Below, piece after piece: positions 26,235-35,892 of a stretch of DNA of 64,000 nt. Source of the DNA: Splendidivirga corallicola (GTDB lineage: Bacteria; Bacteroidota; Bacteroidia; Cytophagales; Cyclobacteriaceae). The notes beneath the pieces are model-generated. The model saw only the letters and a list, made by a program, of their open reading frames with translations. It was not told the DNA's origin and did no database searches. The translations under genes were made by a program, and so were the position numbers. The first letter of the stretch is position 1. Each line of letters begins with the position of its first letter. The DNA lies in the NCBI GenBank assembly GCA_030442035.1, contig JAUJEA010000002.1:124001-188000 (forward strand). The letters are read 5' to 3'.

Positions 26235-26963
26235 TTATTGACCAACTACCTCTGACAGCTCTTCGTCGGTCATATAATACTTATTCATAAAACCCTTTTC
26301 TTTCTCATAAAATGCCACACAACTGGAGTCTTTCCTAACAAAATAGGCGTATTGATAGATCTGGCTACCCAGGCCATGATAGACCGGCATCAGGTCGGTT
26401 GTCCGTTCATGGATTGCACGGAATTCATCGCTTCTCAAATATCCAAGTCCCCATTTATCAAATTGAAAAAGATTTAGTTTGTGGTAATAAGCTATGTGGC
26501 CCAACTCATGCGCTAAAATTCCTACCTGGGCATCAAAAGGGAGTGACCGGAGCAAAATAGGATCAAAAAAAGTATTTTGAGCATCATTTAGCAAAATAAG
26601 ATATTGCCTGTTCCTTTTTAGGCCAAACAATGACCAGATATCAACGGTCGATTCCATAGGAGCGCCTGACTGTGTGAGTATCATGTCAATATTCACCTCT
26701 TTCAATTGTGGATAAGCGGAATAAGCAATGGCTGCTGCTATCTCGAATCCTTCAGGAAGACCTTTGTTGTCACCTATAATTGCTCTTAAGCTATCCAGGT
26801 CATATTCGCGGTTGGCAAGTGTATCGGCAAAGGTGTATGTTTGGATGTTGGGCTCTTCTTGCTTGGGATCTACGTTTTGTAACAACACTGTAGCCACAAT
26901 TGTTACGACAAGCAACAATGCTAATGAGAGTATTATTAAGATATATTTTAGGAAGCGTCTCAT
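26235..26963 (-). CDS. Membrane-anchored zinc metallopeptidase-like protein
   Basis: A 242-residue protein with an N-terminal membrane anchor (residues 5-30, ILIILSLALLLVVTIVATVL) and a periplasmic domain containing HELGH (His152, Glu153, His156), followed 30 residues later by Glu186 in HERTTD, a candidate third zinc ligand with Asp190. The layout fits a small gluzincin-type peptidase (M48-like), though the exact family was not recognised. Substrate unknown. It stands alone; a divergent AraC regulator begins 235 bases away. Confidence 0.7.
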   Translation of the reverse strand: MRRFLKYILIILSLALLLVVTIVATVLLQNVDPKQEEPNIQTYTFADTLANREYDLDSLRAIIGDNKGLPEGFEIAAAIAYSAYPQLKEVNIDMILTQSGAPMESTVDIWSLFGLKRNRQYLILLNDAQNTFFDPILLRSLPFDAQVGILAHELGHIAYYHKLNLFQFDKWGLGYLRSDEFRAIHERTTDLMPVYHGLGSQIYQYAYFVRKDSSCVAFYEKEKGFMNKYYMTDEELSEVVGQ

Positions 26964-27198
26964 GATTTGGGGGTTGGAAGGTTTGAGTGGTATCAGCCTT
27001 GCTCCTTGGAGCTTTACTCATGTGAAATATTTTGAATGCAAATTTCATTTAAAACAATCAGTCAAGGCTCAGTATTTCGATTAAGAGCAGAAATTTAAAA
27101 CAGTCCAAAAATATATAAATTTTTATGGCTCAAAAATTGTAGAATTTTAGGCATCATTGATGACCCCTTCACTTTAGTAAAAACATTATTAAGGACAT

Positions 27199-28335
27199 AT
27201 GGATCTTGATTATAACTGGATAAACCTTCTTATTTTATTTGGTGCTTTACAAGGCCTGATCTTCAGTATCATTCTTTTATTAAACAAAAAACATCCGGGC
27301 GCAAAATTTCTAGGTGTTTTTATGTTTGGGCTTGCCTACAATGGGTTTGAGACCTTTAATTGGAGTTCACACCTTAGTGACCATATCATTTTCTTTGACC
27401 TGTTTCCATTTGTGATGATATATACCTTAGGTCCAAGCCTTTACCTGTATATTCTTTCGCTACTTTATCCTGAAAAGAAATTAACGCCAATAAGAATACT
27501 AACCTATTATTTTCCTCCAATATTTCAATTCGTTTTCAGAATCAGCGTTATTGTTGTTTATTTTTTGGTCCGTAATAAAGTTCTCTTTGACAAAGCTGCT
27601 CTAGAATCACTGGATAGCGTATATTACTTTTATGCGGAAGCATTCAGTATTATTGTTTTCCTTATCTATTTATATCTTTCACTCAAATTATTTATAAGGG
27701 CGCATGCCTCTTATAACATATCGTCTGTTTCAAAGGAAGTCCAACAGAAAATTTACAAATGGATTAAAGCATTATTGTTTTGTATGATTGTCCTGGGTCT
27801 GGCTTGGCCCTTAACGGTATCGGCACCATACTTTTTTGATTTATCGTACAATGTGCATTACTATCCCATAGAACTGATCTTGGTTATTTTCATTTATTGG
27901 ATTGGATTTGTAGGATACCTCCGTATCAATATGATTTTTCCACTTAGATCAAGATTTTTACATGGTTCCATATCGACTTCTATGGCAAAACAATGGATGA
28001 TACAGTTACAATCTGCCATGGAAAATGATAAGCTTTATCTTGATCCGGGACTAAACCGGTCCAAAGTGGCTGCATACATTGGTATCAACCCAAAAATTAT
28101 CTCTGTAATTTTAAACCAGCATTCCAGACAAAATTTTAATGATTTTGTTAATACCTATAGGGTAGAGGAAGTCTGTAAAAAACTCCTTTCTACAAAAAAT
28201 CGCCATCTCACCATTTCGGGTATAGCCCTTGAATCAGGATTTAACTCACAAGCCACCTTTCAGCGTGCATTTAAGAATATTAAAGGTATATCCCCAAAAG
28301 AATACCAAACTCTGAAATTAAAAAAGATCGGATAG
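27199..28335 (+). CDS. Membrane-bound AraC-family transcription regulator
   Basis: A 378-residue protein. The N-terminal part has about seven membrane helices (from residue 10 to 245). The C-terminal 100 residues are an AraC-type double helix-turn-helix, with SKVAAYIGINPKIISVILNQ as the first and LTISGIALESGFNSQATFQR as the second, followed by FKNIKGISPKEYQ. This layout is common in Bacteroidota. The next gene (168 bases downstream, same strand) encodes a secreted peptidase that may be its target; inference from position. Confidence 0.88.
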   Translation: MDLDYNWINLLILFGALQGLIFSIILLLNKKHPGAKFLGVFMFGLAYNGFETFNWSSHLSDHIIFFDLFPFVMIYTLGPSLYLYILSLLYPEKKLTPIRILTYYFPPIFQFVFRISVIVVYFLVRNKVLFDKAALESLDSVYYFYAEAFSIIVFLIYLYLSLKLFIRAHASYNISSVSKEVQQKIYKWIKALLFCMIVLGLAWPLTVSAPYFFDLSYNVHYYPIELILVIFIYWIGFVGYLRINMIFPLRSRFLHGSISTSMAKQWMIQLQSAMENDKLYLDPGLNRSKVAAYIGINPKIISVILNQHSRQNFNDFVNTYRVEEVCKKLLSTKNRHLTISGIALESGFNSQATFQRAFKNIKGISPKEYQTLKLKKIG

Positions 28336-28502
28336 CACAATCTATTTTTTCACATCCAAGTAAAATAAATCAGAAATACGCGTCAAAATATATCTCAAAT
28401 CAGGATTTGAGAAGTTTCTAAACTTTTACAAAAGCTTTTTTGCATAGAATATTAAAAAGAGGGGCGTTGGTCATCTCTCAAACTTTTATGTAAAAGACAA
28501 CT

Positions 28503-31409
28503 ATGTACAAATTCGTGATTTACAAATTTCCCATTTTCATTTTCTTATTCCTCCACTTGCTAAACGCTCAAGGACAATCAATAAGGATAAGCGGAAAGAT
28601 AATTGACAAACAGACCCTGGAGGGCATTCCGTTTGCCCATATATCTATTGAAACTACTCCGATAGGTGCCATATCCGATTTGTATGGTGACTTTATACTG
28701 GATTACCCTAAACATCTTCAATCCGGAGTGATCAGCATATCTTGTCTCGGTTATAAAACTGTTAAAGTTTCATTGAGCAGTATAAGTGGGTTGCCACTCG
28801 AAATTTCCCTTCAACAAAACACTGTTGAATTACAAGAAGTTGTTGTAAAACCGGAAGACCCACTGAATTTGTTGAAAGAAGCAATTCGAAAGATACCTGA
28901 AAATTATGACACCTCATCCACCGTTCTTTCCGGAAACTACAAAATGTCATCCCTTTTAGAGGACAAAAACATTAGATACACAGAAGCATTCATTGATATT
29001 TTCAAGCGACCCTATCAAACCTACAGTGAAGACAACAATTTCCTTGGTGACTCTATCCATTTGCGTGAGGCCAGGATTAAACGAAATGAAATTGAAGATT
29101 GGAAACTTAGGGTCATGCTTCCCTGGGAAAAAAGTCTCTATATGTTGGAAAACCGTGATATTGTCAAAGAATTTGGTTCCAAGAAAAATGCTTTCCAAAG
29201 GTTTATCAAAAGTTATCTGTTTGATATCGAAAAAATGCTAATGATCAATGGGCGTCATACCTATATGATCAGTTTAAAACCTAAAAAAAACAAAAAAAAT
29301 ACTTATTGGAACGGACACATCTACCTCGATGAGGAAACGAAGGCCTTTGTGAAATTCGATCTTGTTTCTACTCCAAAAATGTTTAAAAAATTAAGAGCAG
29401 ACATAGGATATATAATCATTTCCAAACTGTATAAAGTAAAATATAAGCAAGGGGAATGGAAGGAATCGGTGAGTTATCAATTGATAGGAGATAAATGGCA
29501 TTTTAAAGAAGTCAATTCGAGCAAACAATTTCTTGTCTCTAGTAAAAAAAGGGAAATGGATCTGGCACCGGTCAATGTTAACCTCCACTACAGGACCAAT
29601 GATGTTAAGAGCAATATTGCCTTTTCGGATACGGTTGATTTTCTAAACCCAAAAGAACCTGAATGGATGGCCGAAAAATCCATGGTTGATAAATACAGAG
29701 CCTCTTTCTGGAGCAAACTTGATAAAGAACGGGGCGTCATGCCAAGTGGTGCTTTTATAACAAAAAATGATAGGAAGGCAATAGAGAAAAAAACTTATAC
29801 ATTCTCAAGGCTGGATACACTTCAAGGAAAACTGACCCCTCTACGTACATGTTTCGATGTTGGGTTTTATCACCTCACGGTAGAGGTTCTTCCTCAGGAA
29901 GAGATCATCAAGGGAAGTAGCCTTATTCGTTTCAAGGTAATCGATGCTACTGATCGAATACAGATTGATCTATATTCCGGCATGTCGGTTGACAGCATCA
30001 TTTATCAGGGTAAAGCAATAAGTTTCAAAAGAGAATTCAATGCTATTTACATTAATTTCCCGGAGATACTCCCTAAAGGAACCATAGATGAGGTCATTGT
30101 GTATTTTTCGGGTCGTCCGGTAGATCTTAACCCGGAAATTCCGATGTACGGTTCTTTTCTTTGGGCTGAGGATGAAAATGGGAATCCATGGTTGCAAGCT
30201 ATTTGCCAGGGTTACGGAGCCAGCGGCTGGTGGCCTAACAAAGATCATCTATCTGATGAACCTGATAGTGCAGCTATTAGTGTGATTACCCCATCCGATC
30301 TTGATGTGGTGGCGAATGGAAGGCTACAACGTAAAATTCAGCTTGAAAATGGTAAGACGCGCTTCGATTGGTTTGTTTCATATCCTATCAACAATTACAA
30401 TCTCACTCTCAATGTGGGCAAATATGCCCATTTCAAAGACAAATATGTGAATGGTCAGGACACCATCGATTTAGACTACCATGTAATGCCCTACAATCTT
30501 GAAAACGCAAGAAAAAAGGTGGAAATGGTAAAACCCATGTTCAAGACCTATGAAAAATTTTTCGGGAAATATCCTTTCTCACATGATGGATTTAAATTGG
30601 TAGAAACACCTTATGCCATGGAACACCAAAGTTGCGTTTCGGTTGGAGCAGAATATTTCGGAGCATCTTCAAATTTAGATTTTGAGAACGCTAAACCTGA
30701 TCTAGAGAACGGGGTAATAGATGCAGGGATAGTGCTACATGAAACCGCCCATGAATGGTGGGGCAATAGCGTAAGTTGTACAGACAATGCTGAATTGTGG
30801 ATCCATGAGGCATTTGCTACCTATGCTGAGGCACTTTACATAGAGGACCACTATGGTTACGAAGATTCCCAGGTATACCTTAATTCAATGAAAAAAGAAG
30901 TGAAAAACCAGGCGCCAATTATTGGAAAATTCGATGTAAACCATATTCATTATGATATAGGCGACATGTATTTTAAAGGGGCTCTCATGTTAAATACGCT
31001 ACGACATATGATCAATAATGATAGCCTTTGGTTTAGTCTTCTAAAAGGCATACAATCAGAATTTAAGTATAAGTCAGCAACGACAACGCAAATTGTTCAA
31101 TTTATCAACCAAAAAACCAGAACGGATTATACTCCTTTTTTCGATGAATACTTAAAATTTCCCAAAATCCCAAAGCTGGAACTGGTCTTTGAAAAGAAAA
31201 AAAGAAAAACTTATCTGCATCATCGCTGGGTGTCCAATGTTGAAAGTTTCAAAATGCCTGTAAAATATACAATCAGTGATAAAGGTACTGGCTATTTATT
31301 TCCTACCTCTAATTGGCAAAAAACTGAATTTGCCGATTTAAACAAGGGCGATTTTAATGTAAACTCCGATCAGCTTTACATACATGTGGAAATGAAAGAT
31401 TCAAAGTAA
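28503..31409 (+). CDS. M1-family metallopeptidase with carboxypeptidase-like regulatory domain
   Basis: A 968-residue secreted protein. A signal peptide ends near LLNAQGQS. Residues about 28-115 form a carboxypeptidase regulatory-like beta-sandwich (GKIIDKQTLEGIPFAHISIE, DLYGDFILDYP), seen often before outer-membrane or secreted proteins in Bacteroidota. The M1 part starts around residue 440; zinc ligands are His746 and His750 (HETAHEWWG) and Glu769 (HEAFATY), at the standard spacing. The exopeptidase loop reads YAMEHQS instead of GAMEN, so specificity may be altered. It should cleave peptides in the periplasm or at the surface. The upstream AraC regulator may control it. Confidence 0.88.
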   Translation: MYKFVIYKFPIFIFLFLHLLNAQGQSIRISGKIIDKQTLEGIPFAHISIETTPIGAISDLYGDFILDYPKHLQSGVISISCLGYKTVKVSLSSISGLPLEISLQQNTVELQEVVVKPEDPLNLLKEAIRKIPENYDTSSTVLSGNYKMSSLLEDKNIRYTEAFIDIFKRPYQTYSEDNNFLGDSIHLREARIKRNEIEDWKLRVMLPWEKSLYMLENRDIVKEFGSKKNAFQRFIKSYLFDIEKMLMINGRHTYMISLKPKKNKKNTYWNGHIYLDEETKAFVKFDLVSTPKMFKKLRADIGYIIISKLYKVKYKQGEWKESVSYQLIGDKWHFKEVNSSKQFLVSSKKREMDLAPVNVNLHYRTNDVKSNIAFSDTVDFLNPKEPEWMAEKSMVDKYRASFWSKLDKERGVMPSGAFITKNDRKAIEKKTYTFSRLDTLQGKLTPLRTCFDVGFYHLTVEVLPQEEIIKGSSLIRFKVIDATDRIQIDLYSGMSVDSIIYQGKAISFKREFNAIYINFPEILPKGTIDEVIVYFSGRPVDLNPEIPMYGSFLWAEDENGNPWLQAICQGYGASGWWPNKDHLSDEPDSAAISVITPSDLDVVANGRLQRKIQLENGKTRFDWFVSYPINNYNLTLNVGKYAHFKDKYVNGQDTIDLDYHVMPYNLENARKKVEMVKPMFKTYEKFFGKYPFSHDGFKLVETPYAMEHQSCVSVGAEYFGASSNLDFENAKPDLENGVIDAGIVLHETAHEWWGNSVSCTDNAELWIHEAFATYAEALYIEDHYGYEDSQVYLNSMKKEVKNQAPIIGKFDVNHIHYDIGDMYFKGALMLNTLRHMINNDSLWFSLLKGIQSEFKYKSATTTQIVQFINQKTRTDYTPFFDEYLKFPKIPKLELVFEKKKRKTYLHHRWVSNVESFKMPVKYTISDKGTGYLFPTSNWQKTEFADLNKGDFNVNSDQLYIHVEMKDSK

Positions 31410-31452
31410 GCGTATTAACCAATAGGCCATAAAACCTGATACCTGAAAGCTA

Positions 31453-32181
31453 TCAATTCCCTCGTGTAAACGCATTCGAATAGGTCCTTATCAGTGTTTT
31501 GTATTTCCGGCCAATGGGTAGCCAAATCTCTGAAATTAAAACACGGTAGTTTTCTACTTTTTTTAGGTATTTCAGGTTTATAAGATAAGATTTATGAATT
31601 CTCAAAAATTGCTTTGGAGGCAGGTTTTGTGCTATTTCGGACATACTTATTCGCGATAAGTATTTTCTTTCTTTTGTATGGAACGCTATATAGTTGCCAT
31701 CGCTTTCTATGTAAATTATGTCGTTGTACTCAAGCTTAATTTGGCTCGGTCCACTCTTTACAAATAAAAAATCAGGTGTATAATTATTTTCCCCTTTGTT
31801 CTCTATTCTATGCTGAATTTTAAAAACAGCTTTTAAAAATCTGTCAAATTCAATTGGTTTGACCAGATAATCTACAGCTTCCAATTCGTAACTCTTTACT
31901 GCATAATTTGGAAAGGCAGTAGTAAATATAATCAATGGAGCTATTGGTAAGGCTTGTACCAATTGTAATCCGGAAACATCAGGCATTTGGATATCCAGTA
32001 AAATAAAATCCACTTCATTGGCACGAAGAAATTCAATAGCCTTTAAAGGATGAGTAAAGCAGGCTTTCAGGTCCACAAAAGATATTTTCTGTACATGGAT
32101 TTTTAGTACTTCCAGCGCTTCAGGTTCATCATCTATGGCTATACATGTGAGAGGCGGATTTCTTTTATTGTCTGATAGCAT
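31453..32181 (-). CDS. LytTR-family response regulator
   Basis: A 242-residue regulator with receiver Asp63 (LLDIQMPD), the acidic start IDDEP, LVKPIEFDR after the Lys, and a C-terminal LytTR domain (IIYIESDGNYIAFHT, FLRIHKSYLINL). It overlaps the kinase gene at 32165 by 17 bases and is the last gene of a TlpA-kinase-regulator unit. It is similar in type to the regulator at 12656 but its partner and context differ. Confidence 0.92.
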   Translation of the reverse strand: MLSDNKRNPPLTCIAIDDEPEALEVLKIHVQKISFVDLKACFTHPLKAIEFLRANEVDFILLDIQMPDVSGLQLVQALPIAPLIIFTTAFPNYAVKSYELEAVDYLVKPIEFDRFLKAVFKIQHRIENKGENNYTPDFLFVKSGPSQIKLEYNDIIYIESDGNYIAFHTKERKYLSRISMSEIAQNLPPKQFLRIHKSYLINLKYLKKVENYRVLISEIWLPIGRKYKTLIRTYSNAFTRGN

Positions 32182-33676
32182 GTGAACTGTTCGTTGGTTT
32201 ATGGTCCAGGTCTAATAAACTAAGCTTTACAGAATATTCACTCTCCTTCTCTTCAATCTCTAAAGAATGATTTTCAGGATAAAGTAACATGAGTCTTTTG
32301 GAAGTATTTTCCAATCCGACTCCAGTGTTTAACTGATCCTTTGTCAGTTGATCCGGATGCTTAGAATTTTTCGTTATCAGATGAATTGAGTTGTCATCAG
32401 AACACATTCGAATTTCAATAAAAGAAGGATATTTATAACTGACCCCATGTTTAAAAGCATTCTCTATAAACGGGATGAACAACATAGGTGCAACAAGCAG
32501 TTCAGGGATTTCTTCTTGTTCTTGTAGTTGCACAGTTATTTTTATGTCGGGATCTTTAGCGATACGCTTCTTTTGAAGTGTAACATAACTTTTGATAAAT
32601 GCAATTTCCTGCTTAAGACTCACTTGCTTTTCTCTGGTTTCGTAAACAGCATAACGCATCATATCTGAAAGCTGCGATATCCCCTGTGCAGTTTTGGGGC
32701 TTTTCTCTTGGAGAGCAGAAGAATAGAGCAAATTGAGCGTGTTAAACAGAAAATGTGGATTGATCTGAGCCTTCAATCCAGCCAGTTCAGCTTTTGTTTG
32801 TTGAGAAGATGTAAAGTATTCTATAATTGAGTCATATAAAAACCTGAAAACAACTGCTATAACTATAAGAACTGCACAGGCAGAAATATCTATTATAAAG
32901 CTATATTTCAAAAAGTAATCCAGCTTTTCCTCCCAGTTGGTTAATTCGATGAAATGCGGAAACCGAAAAAGAAACTTCCCTACAAAGATCAATAGGAAAC
33001 TAAAAAGAACGTATAAAGCATACTTTCTGATTTTTCCCTTGTTTAAAAACCTTTGTATAAAGACAAATGCATTGAGATAAAATCCGATCCCTGAAAGGAT
33101 TATTTTGACAAATGTCATCACCAGCAGAAGTCCTGTGATGCCGGGATGGGATATCTCTCTAAGGAGAGCAAATGACCAGAAAATACCAAATAAAATAAGA
33201 TCGAGATGTTTTAATCTTCCAAAAGTGTAATACCACCTACGTGCCTTCGTACGAATTTTGGTATGAACAACGATATTCAATAGAAATACAACAAAGTAGA
33301 TTCGTCTTTCAACGTTTTCAAACCAGTTTTTATGTGAAAAGTGAATTTGGTAATAATCTTCCCCTTCCACCGGTAGAATTTGTTTGCTTAAATATCTTCC
33401 TGAAAGAGAGGTTAATGAGCTTATAACAATAAAGATCGCGACAATTGACAATATTGCCGGGAAGTATTTTTTTAATTGGATTAAATATGAGGGAATAAGC
33501 GACAATACATTAAGGCCAAATATAAGTCCGAAATATTCTATAAGCATCAGTCCTCTTTGCCACCCGGTCCAATCGTTCCAGCTACTATTAGGAAGGGCAT
33601 ATAGCAAGAAAATGCCTCCCCATACTAAAATCTGAATACTCGCATTAAAATATATTGATTTGATCAAGCTTTTCAT
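32165..33676 (-). CDS. HisKA_4-type sensor histidine kinase
   Basis: A 503-residue kinase with about seven to eight membrane helices (residues 10-285). The His box is LKAQINPHFLFNTLN with His308, and the ATPase domain has NAFKHG and TGVGLENT. I chose the ATG at 33676, which puts the start 10 bases after the stop of the tlpA-like gene; a longer frame to 33745 would overlap that gene by 59 bases. Loops facing the periplasm are short except for residues about 95-125, so the signal is likely sensed in or near the membrane. Confidence 0.9.
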   Translation of the reverse strand: MKSLIKSIYFNASIQILVWGGIFLLYALPNSSWNDWTGWQRGLMLIEYFGLIFGLNVLSLIPSYLIQLKKYFPAILSIVAIFIVISSLTSLSGRYLSKQILPVEGEDYYQIHFSHKNWFENVERRIYFVVFLLNIVVHTKIRTKARRWYYTFGRLKHLDLILFGIFWSFALLREISHPGITGLLLVMTFVKIILSGIGFYLNAFVFIQRFLNKGKIRKYALYVLFSFLLIFVGKFLFRFPHFIELTNWEEKLDYFLKYSFIIDISACAVLIVIAVVFRFLYDSIIEYFTSSQQTKAELAGLKAQINPHFLFNTLNLLYSSALQEKSPKTAQGISQLSDMMRYAVYETREKQVSLKQEIAFIKSYVTLQKKRIAKDPDIKITVQLQEQEEIPELLVAPMLFIPFIENAFKHGVSYKYPSFIEIRMCSDDNSIHLITKNSKHPDQLTKDQLNTGVGLENTSKRLMLLYPENHSLEIEEKESEYSVKLSLLDLDHKPTNSSHAIRQ

Positions 33677-33686
33677 ATCCTGAGGC

Positions 33687-35171
33687 TTAAAGAACACCCA
33701 TGATCTGTTCATAGAGTGCTTCTTTGCTGCTAGGTTTTTTAGCATGCTTTATGGCAATATTACCCTGTTTGTCCACTATAATATACCAGGGTATGGCAAC
33801 GCTCCCGTCGGCGTCATAAAGGTTGTGAATATCCTTTATCAACTTCCCATTTGCAAAAGTATGATTACCTATCAAATTGTAATACTTGATCATATTTTTC
33901 CATTTTTCTCTTCTGCTTTCTTTATCGATGGTTACATACAACATTTCTATGCCTTTCTCATTCAGGAAATCCTTCAAGGGTTTATTGTGAGCAAATTCCT
34001 GTTTGCAAGGTCCACACCATGTTGCCCATACATCAATGAATATGGGCATGCCTTTAAATTTTGCGATCAACTCCTGAAATGTATTAATATTTTTCCCTGG
34101 TATAAATTTGATTCCATCATCAAATTCTTTCATTGCTTTTTTGTAAAATTTCACAACAGGGTCTAACTGTGCTTTGACCATGGGCTTAAAGGGGCTGTCA
34201 GGATAATCCCTTTTGAAGTTTTGGTAAACAGATAAAATATCTTTGCGAAATTTTTTCTGAAAACCAGCAAAGTGCAGGTATCTCGCGAGATAGAATTCCA
34301 GGTATTTTCCATTCAGATTTTCCCTGGCAGATGTCTCATAGAAAGAATCGAATACTTCATTTTTGTATTTCATTTCTACAGCCTCAAGGGTTAAAGATCC
34401 AAGAGATAGAGGTTCCAGAACTGCCTTATAAACAGTAATATAACTTTCGGCATAATCAAACCACCAGAATGATTGAATAGCTTTATCATTTTGCACAGGG
34501 TACTGTGCATACAACTTTTCCCAAAGCTTTTTGAATGGTATTTTTCCAAATGTTTGGTTTTCAGTTTCAGCCTTCACCAAATCCACTGAGAGATAACTAA
34601 GGTTCTTGGCTAACAATGCAAAATAAAAGCAAGTGATATTATTTTTCACTGCATTATAAAAGACCTCGCTGACCTCCTCTTCATTGAAAATCCTCTTTAA
34701 TTCTTTTAATTCCTCATCCCTGGATGCTTCTATTCTTTCCCACCAATTCACGGTATCTTTACGATATATTCTGGAGGCCTTATGTACACCAAACCAATCC
34801 CAACTTCTGGATAAACTATTCAAAAATTGCTGTCCCTTTTGATTTTTACCTTGTACTGAAAATGTTTCGGTAGTCAGGTCCATTTCAAAACTATAAGCAT
34901 TTCCTGGTTCAACGAAAATCATATTTTTCCCAAATCTCATAAAGCCAGGCTGGTCAAGGTCCATTGCTATTTCCAGTTTACCCTCATGGTCAAGCTTGTG
35001 TTTCTTTCCCCACCCGAAATTTTGCGTACCAGCCACCGGAAAACTATAATATATGGAATCGGACTTATTGCCTATTATCTTTCCGGAAATAGACACTTTT
35101 TTATTTTGTGAGATAGCATTTGCACAGTGGAAAAACAAAAGTAAAATACTTAATATCAATCTAGGTGTCAT
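33687..35171 (-). CDS. TlpA-like thioredoxin-fold protein with large N-terminal domain
   Basis: A 494-residue secreted protein. A signal peptide (MTPRLILSILLLFFHCANAIS) is followed by a beta-rich DUF4369-like region (about 25-115), a helical middle and a C-terminal thioredoxin-fold domain from about residue 355, with the active site WCGPC (Cys386, Cys389) and a cis-Pro in VAIPWYIIVD. It should catalyse thiol-disulfide exchange in the periplasm. It is the first gene of an operon with a kinase and a LytTR regulator (10-base gap), suggesting that envelope redox or stress is sensed. The link is inferred from gene order. Confidence 0.88.
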   Translation of the reverse strand: MTPRLILSILLLFFHCANAISQNKKVSISGKIIGNKSDSIYYSFPVAGTQNFGWGKKHKLDHEGKLEIAMDLDQPGFMRFGKNMIFVEPGNAYSFEMDLTTETFSVQGKNQKGQQFLNSLSRSWDWFGVHKASRIYRKDTVNWWERIEASRDEELKELKRIFNEEEVSEVFYNAVKNNITCFYFALLAKNLSYLSVDLVKAETENQTFGKIPFKKLWEKLYAQYPVQNDKAIQSFWWFDYAESYITVYKAVLEPLSLGSLTLEAVEMKYKNEVFDSFYETSARENLNGKYLEFYLARYLHFAGFQKKFRKDILSVYQNFKRDYPDSPFKPMVKAQLDPVVKFYKKAMKEFDDGIKFIPGKNINTFQELIAKFKGMPIFIDVWATWCGPCKQEFAHNKPLKDFLNEKGIEMLYVTIDKESRREKWKNMIKYYNLIGNHTFANGKLIKDIHNLYDADGSVAIPWYIIVDKQGNIAIKHAKKPSSKEALYEQIMGVL

Positions 35172-35613
35172 CGTTGTAAAGTTTTTTAAACAAAAAATTA
35201 AACCGATGTGAATATGAAATCAAAGGACTAAAACTCAAAAACTTTGTGATAAACAACCGGATTTTATTTATGAACTACTTATTTGTTTGTGTTCTACACT
35301 GAAGTGTTTATAATGTCTTAGGAAGATGGAAATTGAAACTACATTCGTTCATGGTCATGAACAACAAATTATAGGACTGGATTTTCTTCAGAATGGTCAA
35401 TAACATTCGGTAAAGAATGTCCGGTAAAGTGATTGATTGGATTAAGATTTTTTGTGATACCATTTGAAGATCATTCATCTCTTAGACAACTCGCTAGGTG
35501 AATCCTTGTAATTTTAAAGTTTGAAAATCACAAATAAGCCAACCTTTAAGTAGTGCCATAAAATCCATTCTGCAAGAGGTTATTAGATTAAAGATGTACA
35601 ATACCCAATAAAT
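35172..35613. other. Intergenic region, no gene seen
   Basis: About 440 bases between the end of the permease array (prefix-only gene) and the tlpA-like gene, which both run on the minus strand. No reading frame, repeat or clear terminator was found. Some of it may be the decayed remainder of the permease that the prefix-only gene once belonged to, but no similarity is visible. Confidence 0.4.
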
Positions 35614-35853
35614 TTAATTTATTGACCATGATTGACCAATAGCAAAATGCCTGATATAGTGACATACCTGATACCAGTAATTCAGTCTAGTTCTGAAAAG
35701 AGATTTTTTTTTCAACATGGAACAAAACTTTTCATCTAAATCACCTAGTATTTCTTCGCAAATATCTTTTCTGACAAACATGCGCAATAATCTCTGGGCA
35801 AGTTTAGGGGGCAAGTGTTCGGTGGTTGACTTTAACAACATTATTTTTTTCAT
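35614..35853 (-). CDS. Prefix-domain-only protein (permease part missing)
   Basis: A 79-residue protein matching only the N-terminal 'permease prefix' domain of the neighbouring giant permeases: HLPPKLAQRLLRMFVRKDI, CEEILGDLDEKF and YWYQVCHYIRHFAIG line up with PPKLADRFLSWFCKGEL, LEEIQGDLHEYY and YWFHVFNFLRPFAIK. It stops where the first membrane helix should begin and nothing recognisable follows. It is either the 5' remnant of a lost permease or a free prefix domain. A PadR gene ends 39 bases upstream, the same order as in the intact units. Cytoplasmic if expressed. Confidence 0.65.
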   Translation of the reverse strand: MKKIMLLKSTTEHLPPKLAQRLLRMFVRKDICEEILGDLDEKFCSMLKKKSLFRTRLNYWYQVCHYIRHFAIGQSWSIN

Positions 35854-35892
35854 CTATCACAAATGTTATAGGCTGTTTTCATCAGTAAAAAA

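Noticed and set aside
33677-33745. A longer N-terminus for the second kinase
   Set aside because: It would overlap the tlpA-like gene by 59 bases and adds no hydrophobic or conserved sequence; the ATG at 33676 gives a normal 10-base gap.
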